A program made the translations under genes and the position numbers. Below the pieces are notes generated by a model. It saw only the letters and a program-made list of their open reading frames with translations, made no database searches and was not told where the DNA came from. Positions 16,418 through 24,041 of a stretch of 64,000 nucleotides of DNA are shown piece by piece; position 1 is the first letter of the stretch, and every line of letters starts with the position of its first letter. The stretch comes from Natranaeroarchaeum aerophilus. GTDB lineage: Archaea > Halobacteriota > Halobacteria > Halobacteriales > Natronoarchaeaceae. The DNA lies in the NCBI RefSeq assembly GCF_023638055.1, contig NZ_JAKRVY010000002.1, positions 1-64,000 on the forward strand, given 5' to 3'.

Positions 16418-18712
16418 TTACTCCCGACGAGCCACAGCTCCGAGGGTTACCAGGACGGCGACCAGTCCTGCCACGACGGTAAAGCCAGGCAAGCCGTCAT
16501 CGTCGTCGGATTCGTCCGTGCTCTCGCCCTCGTCGCCGCCATCGACTGTCATCGACTGGGCAATCTCGTCGTCGGGTGAACTGACCACGAGCTCCACATC
16601 GCCCGCGTCGTCGAATGTGGCGTCGAACTCAACAGTCGTGTCCTCGTTCCGATCGAGCGTCACAGCCTGCGTGTCGACTTCCTCGCCATCAAGTGCGAGC
16701 GCGATCTCGGCGTCGTCGATGCCGCCGCCGACGTTGCGAACTGTCACGCCAACTGTCTCGGTGTCGCCCTGTTCGACGGTCTCGGGAACTTCTAGGTCCT
16801 CAAGCTCGAAGTCAGCAGGTGGCAGCACCTCGACGGTGCCGGTTTCGGTCTGGTCGTAGTGTTCGACAACGTGCGTGGTCGTGCCGTCCTCGTCGTGGAC
16901 GTACTCGATCGGCTCGACCGTCCCGTCCTCCCGTACCTCGAACTCGTCTTCGAGGACGCGATCGCCGTCAACGCGAAGTTCGAGAGTGGTCCAGACGCTC
17001 GTGTCGAGATCAGTCTCGAAGACCGGTTCGATCTCGTACTCTCGGTCTTGCGTTGCCTCCTCGGGCAGTTCGACCGACTGGAGTGAGACGTTTGCCGGCT
17101 CGACGACTTGCAACTCGCCCAATTCTTCATCGTCGCCGAGCGAAACCGTTCCTGATCGATCAGCTGACCAGGTAATCGTCTCGGTCGTTTCCTCGTCGGC
17201 GTCGAGTTGGAACGTCGTGATGCTTGCCTGCTCGTCGCCGACTGCCACGGAGACTGTTTCCGAGCCGGGCCCACCAGTATTCTCGTAGGTGGCGCTAACC
17301 TTCGCGGTGGTTCCTTCGACGACAGTTTCGGTGTCTAATTCAGCGTCGACGAACTCGATGCTCGGGGGTTCGAGCACTTCGACACTCACTGTGTCGGACT
17401 GACCAGCGACGGTTGCGGTGATGTCAGTCTGGCCGATCGAGTTCGCTTCGACAGAGCCGTCTTCGACTGAGGCGATGGCTTCTTCGGTGTCGTAGTCTGC
17501 AACTTCGCTGGCGGTAACAGTCGATCCGTCGTGTAGTGTCAATTCGACGGTTGCACTGGTGGATTCGCCTTCACCGATCGTCGACTGTGTTACCGAGAGA
17601 TCGACCTCCTCGACCTGCCACTGCAGGATCGGGTACTCGTCAGTGGTCGTCCAGTACTCGCCGAAGTCCAGATCCATGTTCTCCTCGGCTGCTGCACCGG
17701 TCATCTCGCTCGTTCGGAGCCCTGTTGCGTGCTCGTCATCGTTGCCGATTCCTACGTCAGTCTCCGAACTATCGACATCCCAGTAGGCGGTCGACGGAGC
17801 AGCCCCGTTGTTAGGGATGAATCCGGCGAACCCATAGGGATCTTCCTCACTGGCATCGACAGCGCCGGTCGAGTACACGCCGATCGAGGGTTCGTCGTGT
17901 GATCCGAAGGCTCCACCGACACCGATGGGTGCACTGACATCCGCGGAGCTGTACGCCTGTGTGACAACCGCGTCCGAGGCGTGGTGGCCAACGACTCCGC
18001 CAGCAACTGCGTCCTCACTGTGGACGGTCCCAGCTGATGACACCTCTGTTATTTCCGAAAAGGTAGTTCCGATAACACCTCCGGCGTGTGACTCACCACT
18101 ACGCACAGTTGCGTCGACAGAAGCCCGTTCGACAGTGCCTTCGCTTACTCGCCCGGCGATGCCACCGATGTCCCCTTCTTTACTCTCGACGGTTCCAGTG
18201 ACAGTGACGTACCGGACTTCGCCGGTCGTGTAACCGACGACACCACCCACATTTGTGTTACCCTGCATATCTACGTCCTCGAACGTCACGTTCTCGATGG
18301 TTCCAGAAGAACCACCAAAGGGACCAACATAATCGGACCCGGGACGCTCGATGGTTAGCCCTGTAACCGTATGTCCCTGTCCGTCGAAGCTTCCGCTAAA
18401 CAACGTGGTACTCCGGTCACCACTGACACGGTCGCCGATAGGAACGAATCCTTGACCAGCATCCCACGCGTCAGTCTCGCTCGCATCGATATCATTGCCG
18501 AGCACGTAGTGTGCTTCGAGGTCTTGGTTCATCGCCTGGAGCTCTTCGACGGTGGTGATAACGTATGGGTTTGCTTCCGTTCCTTCGCCGGCCAGCTCGT
18601 CAAGGTCGGCTGCCTCGTCGGCTGCTGCCGGACCGATGGCGAGCCCGGAGACAGCGAGAACTGTCAAGAGTACTCCAGCGAAAGCAAGTATTCGATATCG
18701 TCTCGTGCTCAT
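16418..18712 (-). CDS. GLUG-repeat surface protein with PGF-CTERM anchor (copy 1)
   Basis: A 764-residue secreted protein. It opens with a Sec-type signal (RRYRILAFAGVLLTVLAVSG, then AAADEA). Residues about 45-340 hold repeated GLUG-type units (for example GNTNVGGVVGYTTGEV, GGIAGRVSEGTV, GGVVGHHASDAV), predicted to form a beta-helix. An Ig-like BIG2-type segment follows (SIGQTDITATVAGQSDTVSV), then several CARDB-like domains. It ends with DDGLPGFTVVAGLVAVL and a basic tail, the PGF-CTERM signal for archaeosortase processing and lipid anchoring. The C-terminal half is nearly identical to the neighbouring copy while the GLUG half differs. It has its own TATA-like promoter. Confidence 0.9.
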   Translation of the reverse strand: MSTRRYRILAFAGVLLTVLAVSGLAIGPAAADEAADLDELAGEGTEANPYVITTVEELQAMNQDLEAHYVLGNDIDASETDAWDAGQGFVPIGDRVSGDRSTTLFSGSFDGQGHTVTGLTIERPGSDYVGPFGGSSGTIENVTFEDVDMQGNTNVGGVVGYTTGEVRYVTVTGTVESKEGDIGGIAGRVSEGTVERASVDATVRSGESHAGGVIGTTFSEITEVSSAGTVHSEDAVAGGVVGHHASDAVVTQAYSSADVSAPIGVGGAFGSHDEPSIGVYSTGAVDASEEDPYGFAGFIPNNGAAPSTAYWDVDSSETDVGIGNDDEHATGLRTSEMTGAAAEENMDLDFGEYWTTTDEYPILQWQVEEVDLSVTQSTIGEGESTSATVELTLHDGSTVTASEVADYDTEEAIASVEDGSVEANSIGQTDITATVAGQSDTVSVEVLEPPSIEFVDAELDTETVVEGTTAKVSATYENTGGPGSETVSVAVGDEQASITTFQLDADEETTETITWSADRSGTVSLGDDEELGELQVVEPANVSLQSVELPEEATQDREYEIEPVFETDLDTSVWTTLELRVDGDRVLEDEFEVREDGTVEPIEYVHDEDGTTTHVVEHYDQTETGTVEVLPPADFELEDLEVPETVEQGDTETVGVTVRNVGGGIDDAEIALALDGEEVDTQAVTLDRNEDTTVEFDATFDDAGDVELVVSSPDDEIAQSMTVDGGDEGESTDESDDDDGLPGFTVVAGLVAVLVTLGAVARRE

Positions 18713-18719
18713 ACTCTGG

Positions 18720-18729
18720 TTGGCTCGTC
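18720..18729 (-). promoter_or_regulatory. shared promoter box upstream of GLUG protein copy 1
   Basis: Ten bases, read on the plus strand as TTGGCTCGTC, lie eight bases from the start codon. The identical ten bases occur at exactly the same distance before the pilin-like gene at 21594. A TATA-like TTTAAA lies just beyond at about 18735-18742, roughly 27 bases before the ATG, so the transcript is probably leaderless. Confidence 0.5.
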
Positions 18730-18808
18730 CTGCTTTTTAAATTTAGACAACAACAAGACAATGAATCACGTGGGACAACACCGGTCTCGATTGGAAAAGA
18801 GTGCTGGA

Positions 18809-21091
18809 CTAGCGGCGACGAGCGATGGAACCGGCCGTCAGTAGGACGGCCAACAGCCCAGCAACTGCGGTAAAGCCAGGCAGACCGTCATCGTCGGCTT
18901 CGTCATCCCCGTTTCTTTCCCCAGCTTCGACGGTCACTGACTGGGTCATCTCGTCGTCGGGCGAACTCACGGTGAGGTCTACGTCATCTGCATCGTCGAA
19001 CGCGGCGTCGAGTTCAATCGTCGTGTCCTCGTTGCGGTCGAGAGTGACTGCTTGCGTGTCGACCTCCTCGCCGTCGAGTGCGAGCGTGATGTCGGCGTCG
19101 TCGATGCCGCCGCCGACGTTGCGTACTGTAACACTCACCGTCTCGGTGTCACCTTGTTCGACTGCCTCGGAGACTTCTAGGTCGTCAAGCTCGAAGTCAG
19201 CAGGTGGGAGAACCTCGACGGTCCCAGTCTGGGTCTCGTCATAGTGTTCGACGACGTGAGTGGTTGTACCGTCCTCGTCGTGAGCGTACTTGATGGAATC
19301 AACCGCTCCGTCCTCGCTCACCTCGAACTCGTCTTCGAGGACCCGGTCGCCGTCAACGCGGAGTTCGAGGGTGGTCCAGACACTCGTGTCGAGATCAGTC
19401 TCGAAGACCGGTTCGATCTCGTACTCACGATCCTGCGTCGCTTCCTCGTGCAGCTCGACTGATTGAAGAGTGACGTTTGCCGGATCGACGACTTCCAACT
19501 CGGCCAACTCTTCATCGTCGAGCGAGACCATTCCTTCATCGTCGGCCGACCAGGTGATCGTCTCGGCCGTTTCCTCGTCAGCGTCGAGTTGGAACGTCGT
19601 GATGCTCGCCTGTTCGTCAGCAACCGCCACGGAGACCGTTTCCGATCCTGGCCCACCAGTGTTCTCGTAGGTTGTGCTGACCTGCGCGGTGGTCCCTTCA
19701 ACGACAGTTTCCGTGTCCAGTTGTGCGTCGAGGAACTCGATGCTCGGCGGTTCCAGCACTTCGACACTCACTGTATCGGACTGACCAGCAACGGTTGCGG
19801 TGATGTCGGTCTGGCCGATCGAATTCGCTTCGACAGAGCCATCATCGACTGAGGCAATGGCCGTTTCGCTGTCGTAGTCCGCAACTTCGCTGGCGGTGAC
19901 AGTCGATCCGTCGTGCAGGACCAACTCGACGGTTGCACTGGTGGATTCGCCTTCACCGATCGTCGACTGGGTTACCGAGAGATCCACGTCTTCGACCTGC
20001 CACTGCAAGATCGGGTACTCGTCAGTGGTTGTCCAGTACTCCTCGAAGTTGAGGTTCATGTTCTGTTCGGCTGCTGCACCGGTCATCTCGGCTTGCCCGA
20101 GTCCAGTACTATACTCTTGTGCTGGTTCTTCCCCAGTATTCATTACGCTGGTTCCTGTGGTGGTGCCCGAACTGTCTATACTCCAGTACGTGTCAGAGGG
20201 GGATGGCGAATCGACGTGAACCTCTCCAGCAAATCCGCCAACTTCTTCAGTTCCATCGACTGGTCCAGAAGCGTACGTACTGGCTACTGGTGCATCCACG
20301 TGGCCTGCAACACCGCCAACGGTGTCTCCGACCACCTCGGCGGAACTGTACGAGTTTCGGATCTGACTCGAGCCAATATGGTAGCCGACGATGCCACCTG
20401 CACGGCCATCAGTAGCTCGTACAGTGCCTGTCGAATACGATTGCGAAATCGTGGCACCGCCACTCCCCACGATAATGCCTGCGCGACCCTCACCGGAGAC
20501 ATCGATATCTGCCGACACGCGCGTAATAACGCCTTCCGAGCTACGAGCAACGACCCCACCGACGGGTTCGTCGGAGGACTCGACCTGCCCCGTGACGGCG
20601 ACTGACCGGACCTCTCCGGTGAGATGTCCGACTGCACTGCCGGCATACCTGTTGCCGGATACTTCAACATCTTCGAGTTTCGTATTTTTCACCGTCCCTG
20701 ACAGGCCACTAAACAGACCAGTATACTGCTCGCCAGGACGGTTAATTACGAGTCCGGAGATCGTATGTCCCTGTCCGTCAAGCGTCCCGCTGAAGGCTGG
20801 GCCGCTACCGCTTCCAATGGTGTCCTCTGCAATCGGGTCGAATCCTGCCCCTGCATTCCAGTTGTCGGTTGAAGTTGCGTCGATATCATTCCCGAGTACG
20901 TAGTGTGCTTCGAGGTCCTGCTCCATTGCCTGGAGCTCCTCGGCTGTGGTGATGACGTAGGGATCGGCTTCTGTTCCTTCGCCGTCCAGCTCAAATGATG
21001 ATGTTGAACTGTCACCTACTACGGCAACAGGACTAATTAATAGAGCTAGTGAGGCAACCAGTAAACAGACGCAAATTAATTTTTTTGCCAT
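18809..21091 (-). CDS. GLUG-repeat surface protein with PGF-CTERM anchor (copy 2)
   Basis: About 760 residues with the same layout as its downstream neighbour: a signal peptide (AKKLICVCLLVASLALLISP), GLUG-type repeats (GGVVARSSEGVI, GGIVGYHIGSSQ, GGFAGEV), a BIG2-like segment, CARDB-like domains and a C-terminal PGF motif (DDGLPGFTAVAGLLAVLL) before an arginine end. From TGAAAEQNMNLNF onward it is almost the same protein as copy 1. A GTG at 21100 overlaps the stop of the pilin-like gene (TAGTG) and would add three residues; the ATG at 21091 is the simpler start. It is likely co-transcribed with the upstream pilin-like gene. Confidence 0.9.
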   Translation of the reverse strand: MAKKLICVCLLVASLALLISPVAVVGDSSTSSFELDGEGTEADPYVITTAEELQAMEQDLEAHYVLGNDIDATSTDNWNAGAGFDPIAEDTIGSGSGPAFSGTLDGQGHTISGLVINRPGEQYTGLFSGLSGTVKNTKLEDVEVSGNRYAGSAVGHLTGEVRSVAVTGQVESSDEPVGGVVARSSEGVITRVSADIDVSGEGRAGIIVGSGGATISQSYSTGTVRATDGRAGGIVGYHIGSSQIRNSYSSAEVVGDTVGGVAGHVDAPVASTYASGPVDGTEEVGGFAGEVHVDSPSPSDTYWSIDSSGTTTGTSVMNTGEEPAQEYSTGLGQAEMTGAAAEQNMNLNFEEYWTTTDEYPILQWQVEDVDLSVTQSTIGEGESTSATVELVLHDGSTVTASEVADYDSETAIASVDDGSVEANSIGQTDITATVAGQSDTVSVEVLEPPSIEFLDAQLDTETVVEGTTAQVSTTYENTGGPGSETVSVAVADEQASITTFQLDADEETAETITWSADDEGMVSLDDEELAELEVVDPANVTLQSVELHEEATQDREYEIEPVFETDLDTSVWTTLELRVDGDRVLEDEFEVSEDGAVDSIKYAHDEDGTTTHVVEHYDETQTGTVEVLPPADFELDDLEVSEAVEQGDTETVSVTVRNVGGGIDDADITLALDGEEVDTQAVTLDRNEDTTIELDAAFDDADDVDLTVSSPDDEMTQSVTVEAGERNGDDEADDDGLPGFTAVAGLLAVLLTAGSIARRR

Positions 21092-21099
21092 ACCGTTCA

Positions 21100-21594
21100 C
21101 TAACTTTCGATTACCAGCAATTTATTATTTGGTTCCTCATCCGCCCAGTTTGAGTCGGCTGGTGGCTGAACGATAAACTCTATTTCGCCAGTCGACTGAT
21201 CCGGGGGAAGTTCCATATTGGCATCCCTGCCGAATGCAAAGGTTACAGAGTTGTCATCAGGGCCCGTTTGGGCGGACAACGCATTATCCATCCGGACGCT
21301 ACCTGCCTCTGCGACAACTACGGCATCAGTTACTTCGTTTCCGTCTTCGTCAACGACATTGACCGTCACGTCGTTTTCACCCTCCTCAATAGATGGGTCC
21401 TCAAATTCTACATCCACCTCGGTATCGGTCTCGAACGTTCCGACGCCGCCCAGGATCTGCAGCATGATCCCGAGCGAGGCGACGCCGATGACCAGCGCGA
21501 TGACGAGTCTGATCGGCAGTCCCTCGATCGCCCGTTCGTCCCCGAGGAACGAACGGTCCGATTCTGTCGTGTCCTGCGGTCGTTTCGACTTCAT
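21100..21594 (-). CDS. pilin-like protein with N-terminal membrane helix
   Basis: A 164-residue protein. A basic/acidic leader of about 26 residues ends at GLPIRLVIALVIGVASLGIM, a pilin-like hydrophobic helix preceded by a glycine where a type IV prepilin peptidase could cut. The rest is an acidic beta-rich ectodomain with DEDGNEVTDAVVVAEAG, resembling an Ig- or carboxypeptidase-regulatory-like fold. The gene ends by overlapping the possible GTG start of GLUG copy 2. Divergent to it lies the HerA-like ATPase of the filament cluster. I infer a structural or minor pilin-type subunit; the exact family is not confirmed. Confidence 0.8.
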   Translation of the reverse strand: MKSKRPQDTTESDRSFLGDERAIEGLPIRLVIALVIGVASLGIMLQILGGVGTFETDTEVDVEFEDPSIEEGENDVTVNVVDEDGNEVTDAVVVAEAGSVRMDNALSAQTGPDDNSVTFAFGRDANMELPPDQSTGEIEFIVQPPADSNWADEEPNNKLLVIES

Positions 21595-21601
21595 ACCCCG
21601 A

Positions 21602-21611
21602 TTGGCTCGTC
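21602..21611 (-). promoter_or_regulatory. shared promoter box upstream of pilin-like gene
   Basis: The same ten bases as before GLUG copy 1 (TTGGCTCGTC on the plus strand), again eight bases from the ATG. Identical sequence and spacing suggest co-regulation or a promoter duplicated together with the gene. Confidence 0.5.
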
Positions 21612-21618
21612 TTGTAAC

Positions 21619-21642
21619 TTAAACTTTGACTCAAAAGTTTAA
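21619..21642. promoter_or_regulatory. divergent TATA boxes forming a 9-base inverted repeat
   Basis: TTAAACTTT and its exact complement AAAGTTTAA are separated by six bases. Each arm lies close to 27 bases before a start codon: the right arm before the HerA-like gene (21668) and the left arm before the pilin-like gene (21594). The repeat is therefore best read as two back-to-back TATA boxes driving leaderless transcripts. Binding at one arm could exclude the other, or a repressor could cover both. Confidence 0.6.
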
Positions 21643-21667
21643 ATCCGATACCGGGACAAATATTAGC

Positions 21668-22723
21668 ATGAGCTTCGTTATCGGTCGCGGCAACGATGCC
21701 GATCCCGAGCAAGCGGGCTATCTTGGGCGGTATCGCGCACTCGACGGCAGTGAGGGGGCAAAGCTACACGTGGATCTCGACGGCCCGCACGCGATGTTGA
21801 TCGTGGGAAAACGCGGCTACGGGAAGTCGTTTACGATGGGCGTCGTCGCCGAAGAACTGGCGCGGGCACCCGGCGTCGCACCGGTCGTCATCGACCCGAT
21901 GGGCGTCTTCGGGACGCTTGGAGACGGGGCAGATGGCGAGCCGGTACCGGTCGAGGTGCTGGACGCCCCGGCGGTCTCCGCGGACACGCTCGATCCGCGG
22001 TCGTGGTGTTCACTGCTCGGGCTGTCGCCCGAAAGCGGGGCCGGTGGGCTGGTCTGGCAGGCCGCCCAGGAGTCGAGCACGCTCTCGGGGATGCGCCGAC
22101 ACGTCGAGGCCAGCGATGCGCCGGCCAACGACGTCCGCGCGGCAGTGAACCACATCGACCTCGCGGACTCGTGGGGCGTCTTCGATCCCGATGGGCTCGA
22201 CGCCGCGGCACTCTCGGGCACGGAAATTTCTGTACTGGACATATCGGGGCTGGACGCCGCGCCGATGAACGCCGTCTGTCGGGGCGTGGGCGAGGCACTG
22301 TACCGGGCGCGCATCGACGAGTCGATCGACCGACTGCCGTGGCTGCTGATCGACGAGGCCCACACCTTCTTCGGCGGCGTCGGCCAGCCCGCGCTGCATA
22401 CGATCCTCACACGCGGGCGCGCACCGGGCGTGAGCCTCGTGCTGGCGACACAACGGCCCAGCGCGGTGTCGGATACCGCGATCTCCCAGTCCGACGTGTT
22501 GATCTCCCACCGGCTGACCGCCGAAGCCGACCTGGAGGCGCTGACCGCCGCCCAGCCGACGTACATGAACGAGTCGCTTGACGAACGCCTCCCCACCGAG
22601 CCGGGCGAAGTCGTCGTAATCGACGACGCGACGGAGACGATCCACGCCGCCCAGGTCCGGTTTCGGGATACCCCACACGGCGGTGGCAGTCCGAGTGCGC
22701 GCGAAGTCGCCGAACTGGACTGA
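21668..22723 (+). CDS. HerA/VirB4-like ATP-binding protein of filament cluster
   Basis: A 351-residue P-loop ATPase. Walker A is IVGKRGYGKSFT near residues 45-56, Walker B is WLLIDEAHTFF near residue 222, and the downstream LATQRPSAVSDT with a following VLISHRL is typical of the HerA/FtsK-type conjugation and pumping ATPases. There is no membrane segment. The frame is open 14 codons upstream, but TATA placement points to the ATG at 21668 as a leaderless start. It is the first gene of a co-directional block with PilB and PilC homologues, where it may act as a second motor or a quality-control ATPase. Confidence 0.85.
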   Translation: MSFVIGRGNDADPEQAGYLGRYRALDGSEGAKLHVDLDGPHAMLIVGKRGYGKSFTMGVVAEELARAPGVAPVVIDPMGVFGTLGDGADGEPVPVEVLDAPAVSADTLDPRSWCSLLGLSPESGAGGLVWQAAQESSTLSGMRRHVEASDAPANDVRAAVNHIDLADSWGVFDPDGLDAAALSGTEISVLDISGLDAAPMNAVCRGVGEALYRARIDESIDRLPWLLIDEAHTFFGGVGQPALHTILTRGRAPGVSLVLATQRPSAVSDTAISQSDVLISHRLTAEADLEALTAAQPTYMNESLDERLPTEPGEVVVIDDATETIHAAQVRFRDTPHGGGSPSAREVAELD

Positions 22724-22756
22724 TCGTCGTACTACTATCGACGGAGACTGTAGAAA

Positions 22757-22764
22757 TTTAAATA
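22757..22764 (+). promoter_or_regulatory. TATA-like box for coiled-coil gene
   Basis: TTTAAATA centred about 26 bases before the ATG at 22786, the expected distance for a leaderless haloarchaeal transcript. Confidence 0.5.
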
Positions 22765-22785
22765 CGATCGGGGCGCAAACGGGAT

Positions 22786-23406
22786 ATGACTGATATCGAT
22801 CGGCTCGACCAGCGACTCTCGGCGGTCGAACGCGTCGTCGTCGATGGCGACGTTTCGCTCGACGAGCTATCCGAGCTGACGGAGCTGGCAGAGACCGTGG
22901 CGGAGCTCGAGAACCGGGTCAAAGAACAGGAACAGCGAATTGCGGAACTCGAAGCGACGGCCCAGTCGATCGAGGGCTACGTCGGCAACGTCGAGTCGGT
23001 CAACGAGGAGGTCGAACGGCAGGCGGCGACGGCCGTCGCGACGGTCGATCGCCTCGAACGTCAGCTGGATGCGATCGAGGTCGAACTCGACGACCTGCGG
23101 GGTGGCGTCCTGCTGGAGGACGAGGGCGACGCGGACGCCTCGAACGAGGACGAGGAGCCGGGCGACGAAGCCGACGACGACAGCGAGTTCGTCTTTCTCC
23201 AGGACGAACCGACGCCCGAGCGGGCGATCGACGGTATCGTCGACGAGGAACCGACGGCAACGGTCGACGACGGGATGGACCGGCCGGTCTCCACTGCCGA
23301 CCAGGAAACCGTCGACACTGCGGTCAGCGAGGAGCCGGCCACCACGGCGACCGGCGATGAAGAGGATGACGGACTCTTTACTTCGTTGCGATCGAAGTTC
23401 GGATGA
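22786..23406 (+). CDS. coiled-coil protein of filament cluster
   Basis: A 206-residue acidic protein. Residues about 1-105 are a long coiled coil with regular leucines (LDELSELTELAETVAELENR, KEQEQRIAELEATAQ, VDRLERQLDAIEVELDDLRG). The rest is a disordered Asp/Glu/Thr-rich tail ending in a short conserved-looking GLFTSLRSKFG. From memory it fits the haloarchaeal DUF7310 coiled-coil family found beside secretion ATPases, but I could not check this. It overlaps the next gene by four bases and has its own TATA box. A scaffold or adaptor role is likely. Confidence 0.8.
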   Translation: MTDIDRLDQRLSAVERVVVDGDVSLDELSELTELAETVAELENRVKEQEQRIAELEATAQSIEGYVGNVESVNEEVERQAATAVATVDRLERQLDAIEVELDDLRGGVLLEDEGDADASNEDEEPGDEADDDSEFVFLQDEPTPERAIDGIVDEEPTATVDDGMDRPVSTADQETVDTAVSEEPATTATGDEEDDGLFTSLRSKFG

Positions 23407-23963
23407 TCCGGTACGTGCTGGCGGCGCTGTTGACGGTGGCGATCCTGGGGATGGCTGTCATCGCCATCGATGCCACGGCGGTCGACAACACCGAAAGCCA
23501 GCTTCTCAGTACCGCTTCGGAGATCCAAGCGGCGGCAGTCGATCTCGCAGAAACCGAGCAGACGACGCCGGAGACACATCCGAACCCCAGCCGGGTCGTG
23601 GAGGTGACGATACCGGAGGCGTCGTTGACGACCGTCGGCGTCGACCACTTCGAGATCGAACCGTTACCCGAGGCTGACGCGAGCGTCGTCCGGTACACGC
23701 TCGAGGACGGGACGACCGGCCGTGAACTCCTCGACGAGCGGATCGTCTACCACGAGCCCACGGAAAACCGAACGACGCGGGTCGGGACGTCCGGAACGCA
23801 GGTGCTGACCCTCGAACTCCGCCGGGACGGCTCAGGTGATCCGGTTGTCGTCGCCAATCCCCCGCCACGCGAGGCACCGGGTCGCGTCGCTGCCCCGGTC
23901 GACGTACCGGAGAGGGAAGCCACGTCTGTCGCACGACCGACCGTCACCGTCGGGTACTGGTGA
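23403..23963 (+). CDS. membrane-anchored protein of filament cluster
   Basis: A 186-residue protein with an N-terminal hydrophobic helix (MIRYVLAALLTVAILGMAVI) and an extracytoplasmic part. The helix start and following DNTESQLLSTASEIQAAAVDL resemble pilin-like anchoring with an amphipathic continuation. From memory it resembles the DUF7311 family; this is not verified. Its start overlaps the coiled-coil gene by four bases, so the two are translated together. It probably sits in the membrane beside the filament apparatus as a pseudopilin or assembly factor. Confidence 0.78.
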   Translation: MIRYVLAALLTVAILGMAVIAIDATAVDNTESQLLSTASEIQAAAVDLAETEQTTPETHPNPSRVVEVTIPEASLTTVGVDHFEIEPLPEADASVVRYTLEDGTTGRELLDERIVYHEPTENRTTRVGTSGTQVLTLELRRDGSGDPVVVANPPPREAPGRVAAPVDVPEREATSVARPTVTVGYW

Positions 23964-24012
23964 TTCACACCGGGCGATCGAGGCGCGGGGGCCTGTCGTT
24001 GCAGTGTATAAT

Positions 24013-24019
24013 TTTAAAT
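24013..24019 (+). promoter_or_regulatory. TATA-like box for the secretion ATPase gene
   Basis: TTTAAAT about 26 bases before the ATG at 24042, with the same core as the promoters of the two upstream transcription units. It suggests a separate leaderless start for the ATPase-membrane protein pair. Confidence 0.5.
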
Positions 24020-24041
24020 CAAATGCCGAGCCAGATACGAC

